Origin: Stenotrophomonas maltophilia
GTDB lineage: Bacteria > Pseudomonadota > Gammaproteobacteria > Xanthomonadales > Xanthomonadaceae
Reading direction: 5' to 3'
DNA: 64,000 nt
NCBI RefSeq assembly: GCF_002205165.1
Contig: NZ_NIVS01000020.1
Location: 485,382-549,381, forward strand
In this document: positions 34,092 to 45,050 of the stretch, one piece after another
Layout: each line of letters begins with the position of its first letter
How positions within the stretch are numbered: position 1 is the first letter of the stretch
The notes under the pieces: generated by a model
Seen by the model: only the letters and a program-made list of their open reading frames with translations
Databases searched by the model: none
What the model was told of the DNA's origin: nothing
Translations under genes and position numbers: made by a program

Positions 34092-37000
34092 ATGGCACGT
34101 TTTTTCATTGATCGCCCCATCTTCGCGTGGGTGATTGCGATCATCATCATGCTCGCCGGTGGCCTGGCGGTGCTCAAGCTGCCGGTGTCGATGTACCCGG
34201 AAGTGGCACCGCCGGCTGTCGAGATCAGCGCCAACTATCCGGGTGCATCGGCCAAGGTGGTCGAGGACTCGGTGACGCAGATCATCGAGCAGAACATGAA
34301 GGGCCTGGACGGCCTGATCTACTTCTCCTCCAACAGCTCCTCCAATGGCCAGGCCACGATCACGCTGACCTTCCAGAGCGGCACCGACCCGGACATCGCC
34401 CAGGTGCAGGTGCAGAACAAGCTGCAGCTGGCCATGCCGCTGCTGCCGCAGGAAGTGCAGCGCCAGGGCATCAACGTGGCCAAGTCGAGCAGCGGCTTCC
34501 TGCAGGTGCTGGGCTTCGTGTCTGAAGACGGCAGCATGGATGCCAACGACATCTCCGATTACGTCGGCTCCAACATCGTCGATCCGCTGAGCCGCGTGCC
34601 GGGCGTGGGCAACATCCAGGTGTTCGGTGGCAAGTACGCCATGCGCATCTGGCTGGACCCCAACAAGCTGCATACCTACAAGCTGTCCACCGCCGAAGTG
34701 ATCGCGGCGATCACCGCGCAGAACGCGCAGGTCGCCATCGGCCAGCTCGGCGGCGCGCCGTCGATCAAGGGCCAGCAGCTCAACGCCACCATCAACGCGC
34801 AGGACCGCCTGCAGACGCCGGAGCAGTTCCGCAACATCATCGTGCGCAGCGCGCAGGACGGTGCCGAACTGCGCCTGGCCGACGTGGCCCGCGTGGAGCT
34901 GGGGGCCGAATCGTACGACTTCGTGACCCGCTACAACGGCAAGCCGTCCTCGGGTATCGCGATCACCCTGGCCACCGGCGCCAACGCGCTGGCCACCGCC
35001 AACGGCGTGCGTGCCACCCTGGATGAAATGGCCCCGAACTTCCCGGCCGGCCTGAAGGCGGTGGTGCCGTATGACACCACGCCGTTCGTGCAGGTCTCGA
35101 TCAAGGGCGTCATCAAGACCCTGATCGAAGCCATCGTGCTGGTGTTCCTGGTGATGTACCTGTTCCTGCAGAACTTCCGCGCGACCCTGATCCCGACGAT
35201 CGCGGTGCCGGTGGTGCTGCTGGGCACGTTCGGCATCCTGGCCGCGCTGGGCTTCTCGGTGAACATGCTGACCATGTTCGCGATGGTGCTGGCGATCGGC
35301 CTGCTGGTCGATGACGCGATCGTGGTGGTGGAGAACGTCGAGCGGATCATGTCCGAGGAAGGACTCTCTCCGCTGGAAGCGACACGCAAATCGATGAGCC
35401 AGATCACCGGCGCGCTGGTCGGCATCGGCCTAGTGCTGTCGGCGGTGTTCGTGCCGATGGCCTTCATGAGCGGTGCCACCGGCGTCATTTACCGCCAGTT
35501 CTCGGCCACCATCGTCTCGGCGATGGCGCTGTCGGTGCTGGTCGCCATCGTGCTGACCCCGGCGCTGTGCGCCACCATGCTCAAGCCGCTCAAGAAGGGC
35601 GAGCACCACGTGGCCCACAAGGGCTGGTCGGGTCGCTTCTTCAACGCCTTCAACCGTGGTTTCGACAGCTCCAGCGCGAAGTATCAGCGTGGCGTGCGCG
35701 GCATCCTCGGCCGTCCGTGGCGCTTCATGGGGGTGTTCGCTGCGCTCGCGCTGGTGATGGGCCTGCTGTTCATGCGCCTGCCCAGTTCGTTCCTGCCCAA
35801 TGAAGACCAGGGCATCCTGATGGCGCTGGTGCAGACCCCGGTCGGTGCCACCCAGGAACGTACGCTGGAATCGATCGACAAGCTCGAAAAGCACTTCATG
35901 GAGAACGAGGCCGACGCGATCGAGTCGATCTTCTCCGTGCAGGGCTTCAGCTTCGCCGGCATGGGCCAGAACGCGGGCATGGCCTTCGTCAAGCTCAAGG
36001 ACTGGAAGGACCGTGATGCCGACCAGGGCGCGATGCCGATCACCGGCCGTGCCATGGCCGCGCTGGGCGGGATCAAGGACGCCTTCATCTTCGCCTTCCC
36101 GCCGCCGGCGATGCCGGAGCTGGGTATCGGTTCGGGCTACACCTTCTTCCTGAAGGACACCAGCGGTGCCGGTCACCAGGCGCTGCTGGATGCACGCAAC
36201 CAGCTGCTCGGCATGGCCGGGCAGAGCAAGCTGCTGGCCAACGTGCGCCCGAACGGGCAGGAAGACACCCCGCAGCTGCGCATCGATATCGATGTCGGCA
36301 AGGCCAGTGCGCTGGGCCTGTCGCTGGAGGCGGTCAACACGACGCTGGCGGCGGCCTGGGGCAGCAGCTACATCGATGACTTCATCGACCGTGGCCGGGT
36401 CAAGCGCGTGTACGTGCAGTCCGACGCGCCGTTCCGCATGAACCCGGAAGACTTCAACCTGTGGTCGGTGAAGAACACCGCCGGTGAGATGGTGCCGTTC
36501 TCGGCCTTCGCCAGCCAGCGGTGGGATTACGGTTCGCCGCGCCTGGAGCGCTACAACGGCGTGTCCGCGATGGAGATCCAGGGTGAGCCGGCGCAGGGCG
36601 TGGCCTCGGGCGATGCGATGAACGAAGTGGAGAAGCTCGCCAAGCAGCTGCCGGCCGGTTTCGACATCGAGTGGACCGCGCTGTCCTACCAGGAACGCCA
36701 GGCCGGTTCGCAGACGCCGCTGCTGTACACGCTGTCGCTGCTGATCGTGTTCCTGTGCCTGGCCGCGCTGTATGAAAGCTGGAGCGTGCCGACCTCGGTG
36801 CTGCTGGTGGCGCCGCTGGGCATCCTCGGCGCGGTGCTGGCCAACACCTTCCGCGGCATGGAGCGCGACATCTACTTCCAGGTGGCGATGCTGACCACGG
36901 TGGGCCTGACCAGCAAGAACGCGATCCTGATCGTGGAGTTTGCCAAGGAAAACCTGGAGAAGGGCGCGGGCCTGATCGAGGCGACGATGCATGCCGTTCG

Positions 37001-37238
37001 CGACCGTCTGCGCCCGATCATCATGACCTCGCTGGCCTTCGGCCTGGGAGTGCTGCCGCTGGCGATCGCCTCTGGTGCCGGTTCGGGCGCACAGCAGGCC
37101 ATCGGTACCGGCGTGCTGGGCGGCATGCTGGTCGGCACGCTGCTGGGTGTGTTCTTCATCCCGCTGTTCTTCGTGGTGGTGCAGCGTGTGTTCAATCGCA
37201 AGAAGTACGGCAAGAATGCTGGAGGTTCCGATGCGTAA
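34092..37238 (+). CDS. smeE: SmeE RND-family multidrug efflux transporter
   Basis: The 1048-residue inner-membrane pump has twelve transmembrane helices and two large periplasmic loops. The proton-relay aspartates lie in [17 protein letters not shown] of TM4. It starts [17 protein letters not shown], as AcrB-type HAE1 pumps do. It exports quinolones, tetracyclines, macrolides, chloramphenicol and other drugs in S. maltophilia. It is 12 bp after smeD and overlaps smeF by 8 bp. Confidence 0.97.
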   Translation: MARFFIDRPIFAWVIAIIIMLAGGLAVLKLPVSMYPEVAPPAVEISANYPGASAKVVEDSVTQIIEQNMKGLDGLIYFSSNSSSNGQATITLTFQSGTDPDIAQVQVQNKLQLAMPLLPQEVQRQGINVAKSSSGFLQVLGFVSEDGSMDANDISDYVGSNIVDPLSRVPGVGNIQVFGGKYAMRIWLDPNKLHTYKLSTAEVIAAITAQNAQVAIGQLGGAPSIKGQQLNATINAQDRLQTPEQFRNIIVRSAQDGAELRLADVARVELGAESYDFVTRYNGKPSSGIAITLATGANALATANGVRATLDEMAPNFPAGLKAVVPYDTTPFVQVSIKGVIKTLIEAIVLVFLVMYLFLQNFRATLIPTIAVPVVLLGTFGILAALGFSVNMLTMFAMVLAIGLLVDDAIVVVENVERIMSEEGLSPLEATRKSMSQITGALVGIGLVLSAVFVPMAFMSGATGVIYRQFSATIVSAMALSVLVAIVLTPALCATMLKPLKKGEHHVAHKGWSGRFFNAFNRGFDSSSAKYQRGVRGILGRPWRFMGVFAALALVMGLLFMRLPSSFLPNEDQGILMALVQTPVGATQERTLESIDKLEKHFMENEADAIESIFSVQGFSFAGMGQNAGMAFVKLKDWKDRDADQGAMPITGRAMAALGGIKDAFIFAFPPPAMPELGIGSGYTFFLKDTSGAGHQALLDARNQLLGMAGQSKLLANVRPNGQEDTPQLRIDIDVGKASALGLSLEAVNTTLAAAWGSSYIDDFIDRGRVKRVYVQSDAPFRMNPEDFNLWSVKNTAGEMVPFSAFASQRWDYGSPRLERYNGVSAMEIQGEPAQGVASGDAMNEVEKLAKQLPAGFDIEWTALSYQERQAGSQTPLLYTLSLLIVFLCLAALYESWSVPTSVLLVAPLGILGAVLANTFRGMERDIYFQVAMLTTVGLTSKNAILIVEFAKENLEKGAGLIEATMHAVRDRLRPIIMTSLAFGLGVLPLAIASGAGSGAQQAIGTGVLGGMLVGTLLGVFFIPLFFVVVQRVFNRKKYGKNAGGSDA

Positions 37239-38631
37239 GCCCATGATGGCCAGCGTGGCGCTGGCCGTGAGCCTGGTGCTGTCCGGCTGCTCGACACTGG
37301 AGCCGCGCAGCACTGAAGTCGCTCCGGCGATTCCCTCGCAGTGGCCGGCAGCGGTTACTGCCGGGGCGCCGGCCACGCCGACGGTTGAGGTGGCCGACAT
37401 CGGCTGGCGCGATTTCTTCGTCGATCCGCGCCTGCAGGCGGTGATCACCCAGTCGCTGGAGAACAACCGCGACCTGCGCGTGGCCGTGCTCAATGTCGAG
37501 CGTGCCCGGGCGCAGTACCGCATCCAGCGCGCCGACCGCGTGCCGGCGGTCGGGGTGCAGGGACAGATGACCCGCAGTGGTGGCGATGCACCGGTGACCG
37601 AGCAGTTCAGTGCCAACCTCGGCGTGGTCGAGTTCGAGCTGGATCTGTTCGGGCGCGTGCGCAACCTCAGCCAAGCGGCGCTGCAGCAGTACTTCGCCGA
37701 GGCGGCCAACCGCCGCAGCGCACAGCTGTCGCTGGTGGCCGAGGTGGCCAATGCGTGGCTGACCCTGGGCGCGGACAGCGAGCAGCTGCGGATCGCGCAG
37801 GCGACGCTGGCCACCTATGAGGACTCGCTGCGGCTGACCGAAGCACGCCGGGAACTCGGTGGCGCCTCGGCGTTGGAACTGAGCCAGACCCGCACCCTGG
37901 TGGAAACCGCGCGCACCGATGTGGCGCGTTTTGCCGGGCAGGTCGTGCAGGACCGCAACGCGCTGGTGCTGCTGGCCGGTGGGCCGGTCGATGCCACGCT
38001 GCTGCCGCAGGCCGAAGTGACCGAGGTCGCCAGCGTGCGGCCGCTGCCGGCCGGGATGCCGGGCGATGTGCTGCTGCGGCGGCCGGACGTCATGGCCGCC
38101 GAGCACGTGCTGCTCTCGGCCAACGCCAACATCGGTGCCGCGCGCGCGGCGTTCTTCCCGTCGATCAGCCTGACCGGCAGCATCGGATCGGCCTCGTCGG
38201 AGCTGTCGGGCCTGTTCGACAGCGGCACGCGCGTGTGGAGCTTCATTCCCAAGCTCAACCTGCCGATCTTCCAGGGCGGCAAGCTGCGCGCGAACCTGGG
38301 CATGGCCACGGCTGACCGCGATATCGCGCTGGCACAGTACGAGAGGGCGATCCAGTCCGGTTTCCGCGAGGCGGCCGATGCGCTGGCGCTCAACGAAAGC
38401 CTGGATGCGCAGTTGTCTTCGCAGCAGGCGCTGGTGGCCGCGGCGGAGCAGGCGCAGCGGCTGTCGCAGGCGCGCTACGACGCCGGGCTGGACAGCTTCC
38501 TGACCCTGCTGGATGCACGGCGTACTGCGTATACCGCACGGCAGTCGCTGGTCAGCACGCAGCTGGCGCAGCAGTCCAACCAGGTGGCGTTGTACAAGGT
38601 GCTCGGCGGCGGTTGGCACGAGCGCGGTTGA
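37231..38631 (+). CDS. smeF: SmeF outer-membrane channel of the efflux pump
   Basis: The 466-residue lipoprotein (lipobox VLSGC) is a TolC/OprM-type trimeric outer-membrane channel. Two repeats of the OEP domain are visible, with the [16 protein letters not shown] segment typical of the family. GGAGG lies 5 nt upstream of the start, inside the smeE 3' end, so translation is coupled to smeE. It completes the tripartite SmeDEF system. Confidence 0.95.
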   Translation: MRKPMMASVALAVSLVLSGCSTLEPRSTEVAPAIPSQWPAAVTAGAPATPTVEVADIGWRDFFVDPRLQAVITQSLENNRDLRVAVLNVERARAQYRIQRADRVPAVGVQGQMTRSGGDAPVTEQFSANLGVVEFELDLFGRVRNLSQAALQQYFAEAANRRSAQLSLVAEVANAWLTLGADSEQLRIAQATLATYEDSLRLTEARRELGGASALELSQTRTLVETARTDVARFAGQVVQDRNALVLLAGGPVDATLLPQAEVTEVASVRPLPAGMPGDVLLRRPDVMAAEHVLLSANANIGAARAAFFPSISLTGSIGSASSELSGLFDSGTRVWSFIPKLNLPIFQGGKLRANLGMATADRDIALAQYERAIQSGFREAADALALNESLDAQLSSQQALVAAAEQAQRLSQARYDAGLDSFLTLLDARRTAYTARQSLVSTQLAQQSNQVALYKVLGGGWHERG

Positions 38632-38638
38632 GTCAATG

Positions 38639-38664
38639 CGGGTGCGGCCAGCCGGTCGCACCCG
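38639..38664. terminator. Hairpin after smeF
   Basis: An 8-bp perfect stem (CGGGTGCG at 38639-38646 with 38657-38664) has a 10-nt loop and lies 7 nt past the smeF stop, before the convergent iron-permease-like gene. No T-run follows. It may terminate both directions weakly. Confidence 0.5.
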
Positions 38665-38670
38665 TGCCGG

Positions 38671-39090
<420 letters not shown>

Positions 39091-39166
39091 GAGGCACGAC
39101 AGGCGATGGTCGAGGTGCCTGCATCATTGGTGGGGCGCCGTGCAGGCGCTGTGCAGCCGGCGCGGG

Positions 39167-39499
39167 TCAGACGCGGGCATGCAGCCGCGGGCGCGAGGAC
39201 AGGTCCTGGCGGCCGGCATGGTAGACGTGTTCCCAGCACTGGTCGACGAACTGGCGGGCCTGTTCTTCGGACAGGCGCGGCATGATCTGCAGCGCGTAGT
39301 GGGTCTGGAACATTTCATCGCGCTGCTCATCGCTGGCACGCGGTTGCGTGATCAGCGAATCGCAGGCGAATTTGATCCACGGCACGTAATGGCCGAATGA
39401 GCCCGTCCCGAGGTTGCCGTCGGCATGACGCTGGCGCCAGTAGCTGACTTCGGCGTCGACATCGATGACGGCAGGGATGGAGATCTGGGCGGAGGACAT
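39167..39499 (-). CDS. Hypothetical cytoplasmic protein
   Basis: The 110-residue protein (MSSAQISIPAVIDVDAEVSYWRQRHADG) has no signal peptide or membrane segment. It looks helical and acidic in its second half, with one EQARQFVDQCWEHVYHAGRQD. I recognise no named family. The start at 39499 was chosen over the longer frame because it begins the non-basic compact sequence. It follows another hypothetical gene on the same strand by 62 bp, so the two probably share a transcript. Confidence 0.65.
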   Translation of the reverse strand: MSSAQISIPAVIDVDAEVSYWRQRHADGNLGTGSFGHYVPWIKFACDSLITQPRASDEQRDEMFQTHYALQIMPRLSEEQARQFVDQCWEHVYHAGRQDLSSRPRLHARV

Positions 39500-39561
39500 G
39501 GTCACTTCAATATGGGAAGAAGGGAATCTGGATGATGGCGTAGGGCGCGGTGCATGTGATG

Positions 39562-39840
39562 TCATGGCGATGTGGAGCCGGTGTGGCGGCTTTCGCTGCG
39601 GTGGTCGCCCAGCAGATGCGCGTGGCGGACCACGCCCAGGCGTTCGGCCAGGGTCGCCAGCCGGTTGCAGACCGCGACGCGATGATGCGGATGGGACCGC
39701 GTCAACTCATCCTGGATCGCCTGGTAGGCATCCCAGAAAGGCGCGGCGTTGTGGTGGCGTGCGTAATGCACCTGCAGTCTTTCCCACGCGTCCATCAACG
39801 CAGGTTCGACGGAGGAGGTGCGGCGGGTTTGGGCATGCAT
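39562..39840 (-). CDS. Hypothetical small protein
   Basis: The 92-residue protein (MHAQTRRTSSVEPALMDAWERL) has no signal peptide or transmembrane segment and is rich in His and Arg (LTRSHPHHRVAVCNRLATLAERLG). GAGGAGAC at about -8 supports the ATG at 39840. It precedes the 110-residue hypothetical gene on the minus strand. No function is suggested by the sequence. Confidence 0.6.
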   Translation of the reverse strand: MHAQTRRTSSVEPALMDAWERLQVHYARHHNAAPFWDAYQAIQDELTRSHPHHRVAVCNRLATLAERLGVVRHAHLLGDHRSESRHTGSTSP

Positions 39841-40094
39841 GACGTCTCCTCGACGATGGTGCCCCCTGTGCAACCACCTTAAGACGTTCATGCACCGCGG
39901 TTGTTAGTGCCGCGTGTTCGCGCTGTCCCACTGCAGTGGACGTCGCGTGACGGCACTGCAGGCAGACACCCACGGGACAGGGCCTTGCGCGCGGCCCCGC
40001 TCACTGAAGCATTCAGAACGTGGCAGTGCCCGCGCGCTGCGTTCGAGCATCGCGCGGGCAGCTTCACCGCCGATCCGCGCGGAATCGGCTGCGC

Positions 40095-40547
40095 TTACTC
40101 GCCGATGTCTTCGTTCCAGACCTCGGGATGGGCGCTGATGAAGCCACCGAGCAGGTCGATGCAGGCCTGGCTCTGCATGTCGATCACCTTGACCCCGTTC
40201 TCGCGCAGCCACTCGATGCCGCCCTGGAAGGTGACCGACTCGCCGACCACCACGGTGCCGATGTTGAACTGGCGCACCAGCCCGCTGCAATACCAGCACG
40301 GGGCCAGGGTGGTCACCATGATGGTGTCCTGGTAACGGCGCTGGCGGCCGGCCTTGCGGAAGGCGTCGGTTTCGCCATGCACGGACGGGTCGCCTTCCTG
40401 CACGCGGCGGTTGTGGCCGCAGCCGAGCAGGCGGCCGTCGTTGTGGTACAGCGCGGCGCCGATCGGGATGCCGCCTTCGGCCAGGCCCTGGCGGGCTTCG
40501 GCGATGGCGGTTTCGAGCAGGGCGGCGTAGTCGGGGGTGGTGATCAT
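40095..40547 (-). CDS. Nucleoside/cytosine deaminase (yeast FCY1 type)
   Basis: The 150-residue zinc hydrolase has H57-x-E59 and P83-C84-x-x-C87, the CDA-superfamily catalytic zinc site. The spacing and sequence (GIPIGAALYHNDG, SVHGETDAF, TLAPCWYCSG) resemble yeast-type cytosine deaminase rather than tRNA adenosine deaminase TadA, so cytosine to uracil salvage is likely. The start at 40547 begins the conserved domain; the upstream extension overlaps the ubiE promoter region. It is divergent from ubiE with ~80 bp between starts. Confidence 0.85.
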   Translation of the reverse strand: MITTPDYAALLETAIAEARQGLAEGGIPIGAALYHNDGRLLGCGHNRRVQEGDPSVHGETDAFRKAGRQRRYQDTIMVTTLAPCWYCSGLVRQFNIGTVVVGESVTFQGGIEWLRENGVKVIDMQSQACIDLLGGFISAHPEVWNEDIGE

Positions 40548-40626
40548 GCGCAATCCAGGGACGTGAAGGCCTTCATGATAGTGGGCGGCCTGCCGCAACG
40601 GCGCCGGCGGTGCGATAATCGTCCCC

Positions 40627-41388
40627 ATGAGCGAATCCCCCTACAAGACTGGCACCACCCATTTCGGCTTCCGCGATGTCGCTGCGAAGGACAAGCAGAA
40701 GCTGGTGGGCGAAGTGTTCACCTCGGTCGCGCGCAGCTACGACCTGATGAACGATCTGATGAGCCTGGGCATCCACCGGGCGTGGAAGCGCTACTACGTC
40801 GCCACCGCGCAGGTGAAGCCGGGCGACCGAGTGCTCGATCTGGCCGGCGGCACCGGCGATATCGCCGCGCTGATCAAGGAGCAGGTGGGGGACGAGGGCG
40901 AAGTGGTGCTGGGCGACATCAACGCCGGCATGCTCTCCGTCGGCCGTGACCGGCTGACCAACCGCGGCCTGGTCGCGGGCCTGAACTACGTGCAGTGCAA
41001 CGCCGAGGCGCTGCCGTTCCCCGATGCGAGCTTCGATCTGGTCACCATCGCCTTCGGCCTGCGCAACGTGACCGACAAGGAAGCCGGCCTGCGCGAGATG
41101 CACCGCGTGCTCAAGGTGGGCGGCCAGGCGCGCGTGCTGGAGTTCTCCGAAGTCACCGCCGACTGGTTCAAGCCGATCTACGATTTCCACTCCTTCAAGA
41201 TCCTGCCCAAGCTGGGCCAGCTGTTCGCGCGTGACGGCGACAGCTACCAGTACCTGGCCGAGAGCATCCGCAAGCATCCGCCGCAGGAGCAGCTCAAGAC
41301 CATGATGGCCGAGGCCGGTTTCGAGCGTTGCCATTACAAGAACCTGACCGGTGGCATCGTTTCGATTCACTCCGGCTACAAACTTTGA
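40627..41388 (+). CDS. ubiE: Ubiquinone/menaquinone C-methyltransferase UbiE
   Basis: The 253-residue SAM-dependent methyltransferase has motif [15 protein letters not shown] and the family-specific [24 protein letters not shown]. It methylates the 2-octaprenyl-6-methoxy benzoquinol (and the demethylmenaquinol) ring in respiratory quinone synthesis. The [19 protein letters not shown]-terminus is typical. The gene is apparently monocistronic. Confidence 0.96.
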   Translation: MSESPYKTGTTHFGFRDVAAKDKQKLVGEVFTSVARSYDLMNDLMSLGIHRAWKRYYVATAQVKPGDRVLDLAGGTGDIAALIKEQVGDEGEVVLGDINAGMLSVGRDRLTNRGLVAGLNYVQCNAEALPFPDASFDLVTIAFGLRNVTDKEAGLREMHRVLKVGGQARVLEFSEVTADWFKPIYDFHSFKILPKLGQLFARDGDSYQYLAESIRKHPPQEQLKTMMAEAGFERCHYKNLTGGIVSIHSGYKL

Positions 41389-41456
41389 GACAGCGGTCCG
41401 GTTCCCGCTGAGGGGGCTCGGCCACACTGCAGGCAGGCTGTCGAAGAGGGCCTGCC

Positions 41457-42323
41457 ATGCGCCTGTACCGCGGGCTTGCCCGTGTGTTTCCCCGCTCGTT
41501 CACCGCCAAGCTGATGGCGGTGGTGTTTCTTGGCCTGCACGTCCCGCTGCTGGTCCTGCTGCTGTGGATGGCCGCCACCGGCCACTATGAGCGCGGGATG
41601 ATGTGGACCGTGGTCGGGGTGGTGCTGCTGGCCACGCTGCTCGGCACGGCGATGGCGATGATGGCGCTGTACCGCCTGATGGCGCCGCTGCGCCAGGCCG
41701 CCGATGCGCTGGAGGCCTACTACGATGAGCAACGCCTGCCACATCTGCCGGATCTGGGCCACGATGAAATCGGCCGGCTGCTGCGCAGCATCAACCGCAA
41801 TCTGCATGGCGTGGATGCCGGCCTGCGCGACCTGCGCCGCAGCGTGCTGCTCGATCCGCTCACCCAGGCCTTGAACCGTCGTGGCTGCGAGCAGGCGCTG
41901 GCCGATTCTGCGGCCTGGGCCAGCGAAACGGACCGGCCGCTGACCCTGTTCGTGGTCGATCTGGACAACCTCAAGCCGATCAACGACGCCCACGGCCATC
42001 TGGCCGGCGACCAGGTGCTGGTGCGGCTGGTGGACACCGCGCGGCAGTGGCTGCGCGGCCCGGACTGGATCGGCCGCTGGGGCGGTGACGAATTCCTGCT
42101 GGCCGTGCACGCTGACGGCAACGAGGCGGGGGAGCGGGTGACCCGCTGGCTGGCGCAGCTGGCCGCGCCTGCGCGCGCCGGCGACCCGCCGGTGCGGGCC
42201 AGTGCCGGTGCGGCGGGCTATCGTCCCGGTGATGACCTGCGCGAGGCCTACCGGCGCGCCGATGCGGCGATGTACCGGGCCAAGTACGCCGGGGGCGGCC
42301 GCCTGCTGCGCGCGGAGGACTGA
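41457..42323 (+). CDS. Membrane diguanylate cyclase (HAMP-GGDEF)
   Basis: The 288-residue protein has two transmembrane helices near residues 17-40 and 48-72, a HAMP-like linker (RLMAPLRQAADALEAY) and a C-terminal GGDEF domain. The active-site motif G209-G-D-E-F213 is intact, and an I-site R200-x-x-D203 precedes it by five residues, so product inhibition by cyclic di-GMP is expected. There is almost no periplasmic loop between the two helices, so any signal is likely sensed in the membrane. YajQ, a possible c-di-GMP effector, is encoded elsewhere in the window. Confidence 0.92.
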   Translation: MRLYRGLARVFPRSFTAKLMAVVFLGLHVPLLVLLLWMAATGHYERGMMWTVVGVVLLATLLGTAMAMMALYRLMAPLRQAADALEAYYDEQRLPHLPDLGHDEIGRLLRSINRNLHGVDAGLRDLRRSVLLDPLTQALNRRGCEQALADSAAWASETDRPLTLFVVDLDNLKPINDAHGHLAGDQVLVRLVDTARQWLRGPDWIGRWGGDEFLLAVHADGNEAGERVTRWLAQLAAPARAGDPPVRASAGAAGYRPGDDLREAYRRADAAMYRAKYAGGGRLLRAED

Positions 42324-42407
42324 ATGCGCGAACCGCCACGCGCGGCCTGCGCGGGCGCTCGGGACAGGGGGTAAACTGGTCGTTTCACCCTGATCGGTCC
42401 CGAGTTC

Positions 42408-44348
42408 ATGCGATCTCCGTTCCTGTTGATTCCCCTGGCCGTCGCCCTGGCGTCCGGCTGCTCCAAAGAACCGGCGGCTCCGACCGTCGATCCCACTGCC
42501 ACCGCCCCGGCGAGCACTGCCATGAAAGCCGACAGCCGCAGCCACGATGAAAGCTCCTACGCCGAGCCGGACAAGGTCGTCGTCAAGGACATCGCGCTGG
42601 ACCTGAAGCTGGATTTCGACAGCAAGCAGATCGGCGGCACCGCGACCTACACGCTGGAGTGGAAGGACAAGGCCGCCAAGCAGCTGGTGCTGGACACCCG
42701 CGAGCTGAGCGTGGAGAAGGTCGAGGCGATCGCCGCCGACGGCAAGGCCGCGCCGCTGCCCTTCGTGCTGGCGCCGGCCGACAAGGTGTTCGGCAGCAAG
42801 CTGAGCATCGAGACGCCGGACCAGCCGGCCAAGGTCGTGATCACGTATCACACCGCACCGACCGCCTCGGGCCTGCAGTGGCTGGAGCCGTCGATGACCG
42901 AGGGCAAGAAGCTGCCCTTCATGTTCAGCCAGTCGCAGGCGATCCACGCCCGTTCCTGGGTGCCGCTGCAGGACACCCCGAGCGTGCGCTTCACCTACAG
43001 CGCGCACGTGGTCTCGCGCCCGGACGTGATGGTGCTGATGAGCGCCGACAACGATCCCAAGGCCGCGCGTGATGGGGATTACACCTTCAAGATGCCGCAG
43101 CCGATCCCGTCCTACCTGCTGGCCATCGCCGCCGGCGACCTGGTGTTCGAGCCGATCTCCGGCCGCTCCGGCGTGTGGGCCGAACCGACCATGGTCGGCA
43201 AGGCCGCCAAGGAGTTCGAAGACACCGAGAAGATGATCGGCGCCGCCGAGAAGCTCTACGGCGAGTACCGCTGGGGCCGCTACGACATGCTGGTGCTGCC
43301 GCCGTCGTTCCCGTTCGGTGGCATGGAAAACCCGCGCCTGACCTTCGCCACCCCGACCGTGATCGTCGGGGACAAGTCGCTGGTCTCGCTGGTCGCCCAC
43401 GAGTTGGCGCACAGCTGGTCGGGTAACCTGGTGACCAACGCCAGCTGGAAGGACATCTGGCTCAACGAAGGGTTCACCACCTACGTGCAGGGCCGCATCA
43501 CCGAGGCGCTGTATGGCCAGGAGATGGCCGAGATGGAGCGCGAGATCGACCAGAACGACCTGCTCGCCGAAGTGAAGGACATGAGCCCGGCCGACCAGGC
43601 CCTGGCGCTGCCGCCGCTGAGCGAGCGTGATCCGGACGAGGCATTGAGCCAGGTCGCCTACGTCAAGGGCGCATGGTTCCTGCAGTTCCTGGAACAGCGC
43701 TTCGGCCGCGAGACCTTCGATCCGTTCCTGCGTGGCTGGTTCGATGATCACGCCTTCCAGAGCGCGAACACCGATCAGTTCATCGAGTACCTGAAGAAGA
43801 ACCTGCTGTCCAAGAAGCCCGGTGCCGTCACCGATGCCGAGCTGAAGGCGTGGCTGGACGAGCCGGGCATTCCGTCGTTCGCGACCAAGGCCCGTTCGCG
43901 CAACTTCTCCATCGTCGATACCGCCCGCATCGCCTGGCAGGGCAGCAACACGCTGCCCAACGCACAGATCACCGGCGAGTGGGGTACCCAGGAATGGGTG
44001 CACTTCATCGACGGCCTGGGCAAGACCCTGCCGGTCGAGAAGCTGGCCGCGCTGGACAAGGCGTACCACTTCACCGGCACCGCCAACGGTGAAATCGCGA
44101 TGCGCTGGTACCCGCTGACGATCCGCAGTGGCTACAGCCAAGCCAACGAAGCCGCCGGTGCCTTCATCGAACGCGTCGGTCGCCGCAAGCTGATCATGCC
44201 GATCTACGCCGAGCTGGTGAAGACGCCCGAAGGCCTGGCCTTCGCCAAGGCGGCCTTTGCCAAGGCCAAGCCGGGCTACCACCCGATCACCACCGGCTCG
44301 GTCCAGGACATGCTGGACAAGGCCGAGGCGGGCGCGGCCAAGCCGTAA
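42408..44348 (+). CDS. M1 aminopeptidase, leukotriene-A4-hydrolase type lipoprotein
   Basis: The 646-residue zinc peptidase has lipobox ASGC and an envelope location. The substrate motif PFGGMENPRLTF and zinc site H331-E-L-A-H335 with Glu354 are those of M1 peptidases. The HSWSGNLVTNASWKDIWLNEG sequence and C-terminal helical domain place it in the LTA4-hydrolase branch. It would release N-terminal amino acids from periplasmic peptides. It is followed by a perfect terminator. Confidence 0.92.
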   Translation: MRSPFLLIPLAVALASGCSKEPAAPTVDPTATAPASTAMKADSRSHDESSYAEPDKVVVKDIALDLKLDFDSKQIGGTATYTLEWKDKAAKQLVLDTRELSVEKVEAIAADGKAAPLPFVLAPADKVFGSKLSIETPDQPAKVVITYHTAPTASGLQWLEPSMTEGKKLPFMFSQSQAIHARSWVPLQDTPSVRFTYSAHVVSRPDVMVLMSADNDPKAARDGDYTFKMPQPIPSYLLAIAAGDLVFEPISGRSGVWAEPTMVGKAAKEFEDTEKMIGAAEKLYGEYRWGRYDMLVLPPSFPFGGMENPRLTFATPTVIVGDKSLVSLVAHELAHSWSGNLVTNASWKDIWLNEGFTTYVQGRITEALYGQEMAEMEREIDQNDLLAEVKDMSPADQALALPPLSERDPDEALSQVAYVKGAWFLQFLEQRFGRETFDPFLRGWFDDHAFQSANTDQFIEYLKKNLLSKKPGAVTDAELKAWLDEPGIPSFATKARSRNFSIVDTARIAWQGSNTLPNAQITGEWGTQEWVHFIDGLGKTLPVEKLAALDKAYHFTGTANGEIAMRWYPLTIRSGYSQANEAAGAFIERVGRRKLIMPIYAELVKTPEGLAFAKAAFAKAKPGYHPITTGSVQDMLDKAEAGAAKP

Positions 44349-44371
44349 TCGCCAGAGGTATCGGTTGAACG

Positions 44372-44399
44372 AAAAACGGCGGGGAAACCCGCCGTTTTT
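44372..44399. terminator. Bidirectional rho-independent terminator
   Basis: A perfect 12-bp stem (44372-44383 with 44388-44399, loop GAAA) has five A/T pairs at its base, so both strands end in a T-run. It separates the convergent M1 peptidase and TetR genes. Confidence 0.93.
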
Positions 44400-44418
44400 C
44401 ATGCCTGGGCGGCAGCGC

Positions 44419-45039
44419 TTACAGCGCGCGCACCGCCAGGAACATGTCCACGCAGTCGTGCATCACCTGCTGCTGCTGCGACGGCGTGAGCGAGGGCTGG
44501 CCGAAGGTGATCTGCGGCCAGAACGCAAAGGCCTTGAGCATCGCCTGCAACTGATGCGCGGCCTCCGCCGGCGGCATCTCCGTGCGCAGCCGGCCATCGG
44601 CCTGGGCCGCGCGGATCCAGCCGGTCAGGCCCTCTTCCTTCTCGGCCAGCTTGTCCATCATCGCGCGCGCACGCTCGGGGGCATGGACCAGTTCGGCCAT
44701 CGCGACCCGCGAGAGATCGATGAAGCCGGGATCGTCCAGCAGGCGCATCTTCCGCGCGGCGAACACCAGCAACTGTTCGCGCAGCGGCTGCTCGGGATCG
44801 TATGGCACGACATCCAGCGCCTGGCTGGCCTCGAACAGCTGCCACAGGATCGCGGCGAACAACTCGTCCTTGCTGGCGAAGTGGTTGTAGACGGTGCGCT
44901 TGGACACTTCGGCGGTGGCCGCGATGCGATCCATGCTGGTGCCGGCAAAGCCGAATTCGCGGAACTCGGCCACGGCCGCGCCGAGGATGGCCGCGCGTTT
45001 GCGGTCGGTCAGGCGGGTGGGGCGCTGGGAAGTGCTCAT
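44419..45039 (-). CDS. TetR-family transcriptional regulator
   Basis: The 206-residue regulator has an N-terminal helix-turn-helix (TSMDRIAATAEVSKRTVYNHFASKDELF) and an all-helical C-terminal domain of the TetR_C_33/AefR kind. It is divergent from a metallo-beta-lactamase-fold gene with 80 bp between starts. A large symmetric palindrome in that gap is the probable binding site, so it likely represses both genes. Its ligand is unknown. Confidence 0.9.
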   Translation of the reverse strand: MSTSQRPTRLTDRKRAAILGAAVAEFREFGFAGTSMDRIAATAEVSKRTVYNHFASKDELFAAILWQLFEASQALDVVPYDPEQPLREQLLVFAARKMRLLDDPGFIDLSRVAMAELVHAPERARAMMDKLAEKEEGLTGWIRAAQADGRLRTEMPPAEAAHQLQAMLKAFAFWPQITFGQPSLTPSQQQQVMHDCVDMFLAVRAL

Positions 45040-45050
45040 GTGCCCATTTT

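Noticed and set aside
32760..34673. Minus-strand open frame opposite smeD and smeE
   Set aside because: Antisense shadow of the efflux genes without homology.
41376..44402. 1008-residue minus-strand open frame opposite the cyclase and M1 peptidase genes
   Set aside because: Antisense of two well-recognised genes with low-complexity composition. No family resemblance.
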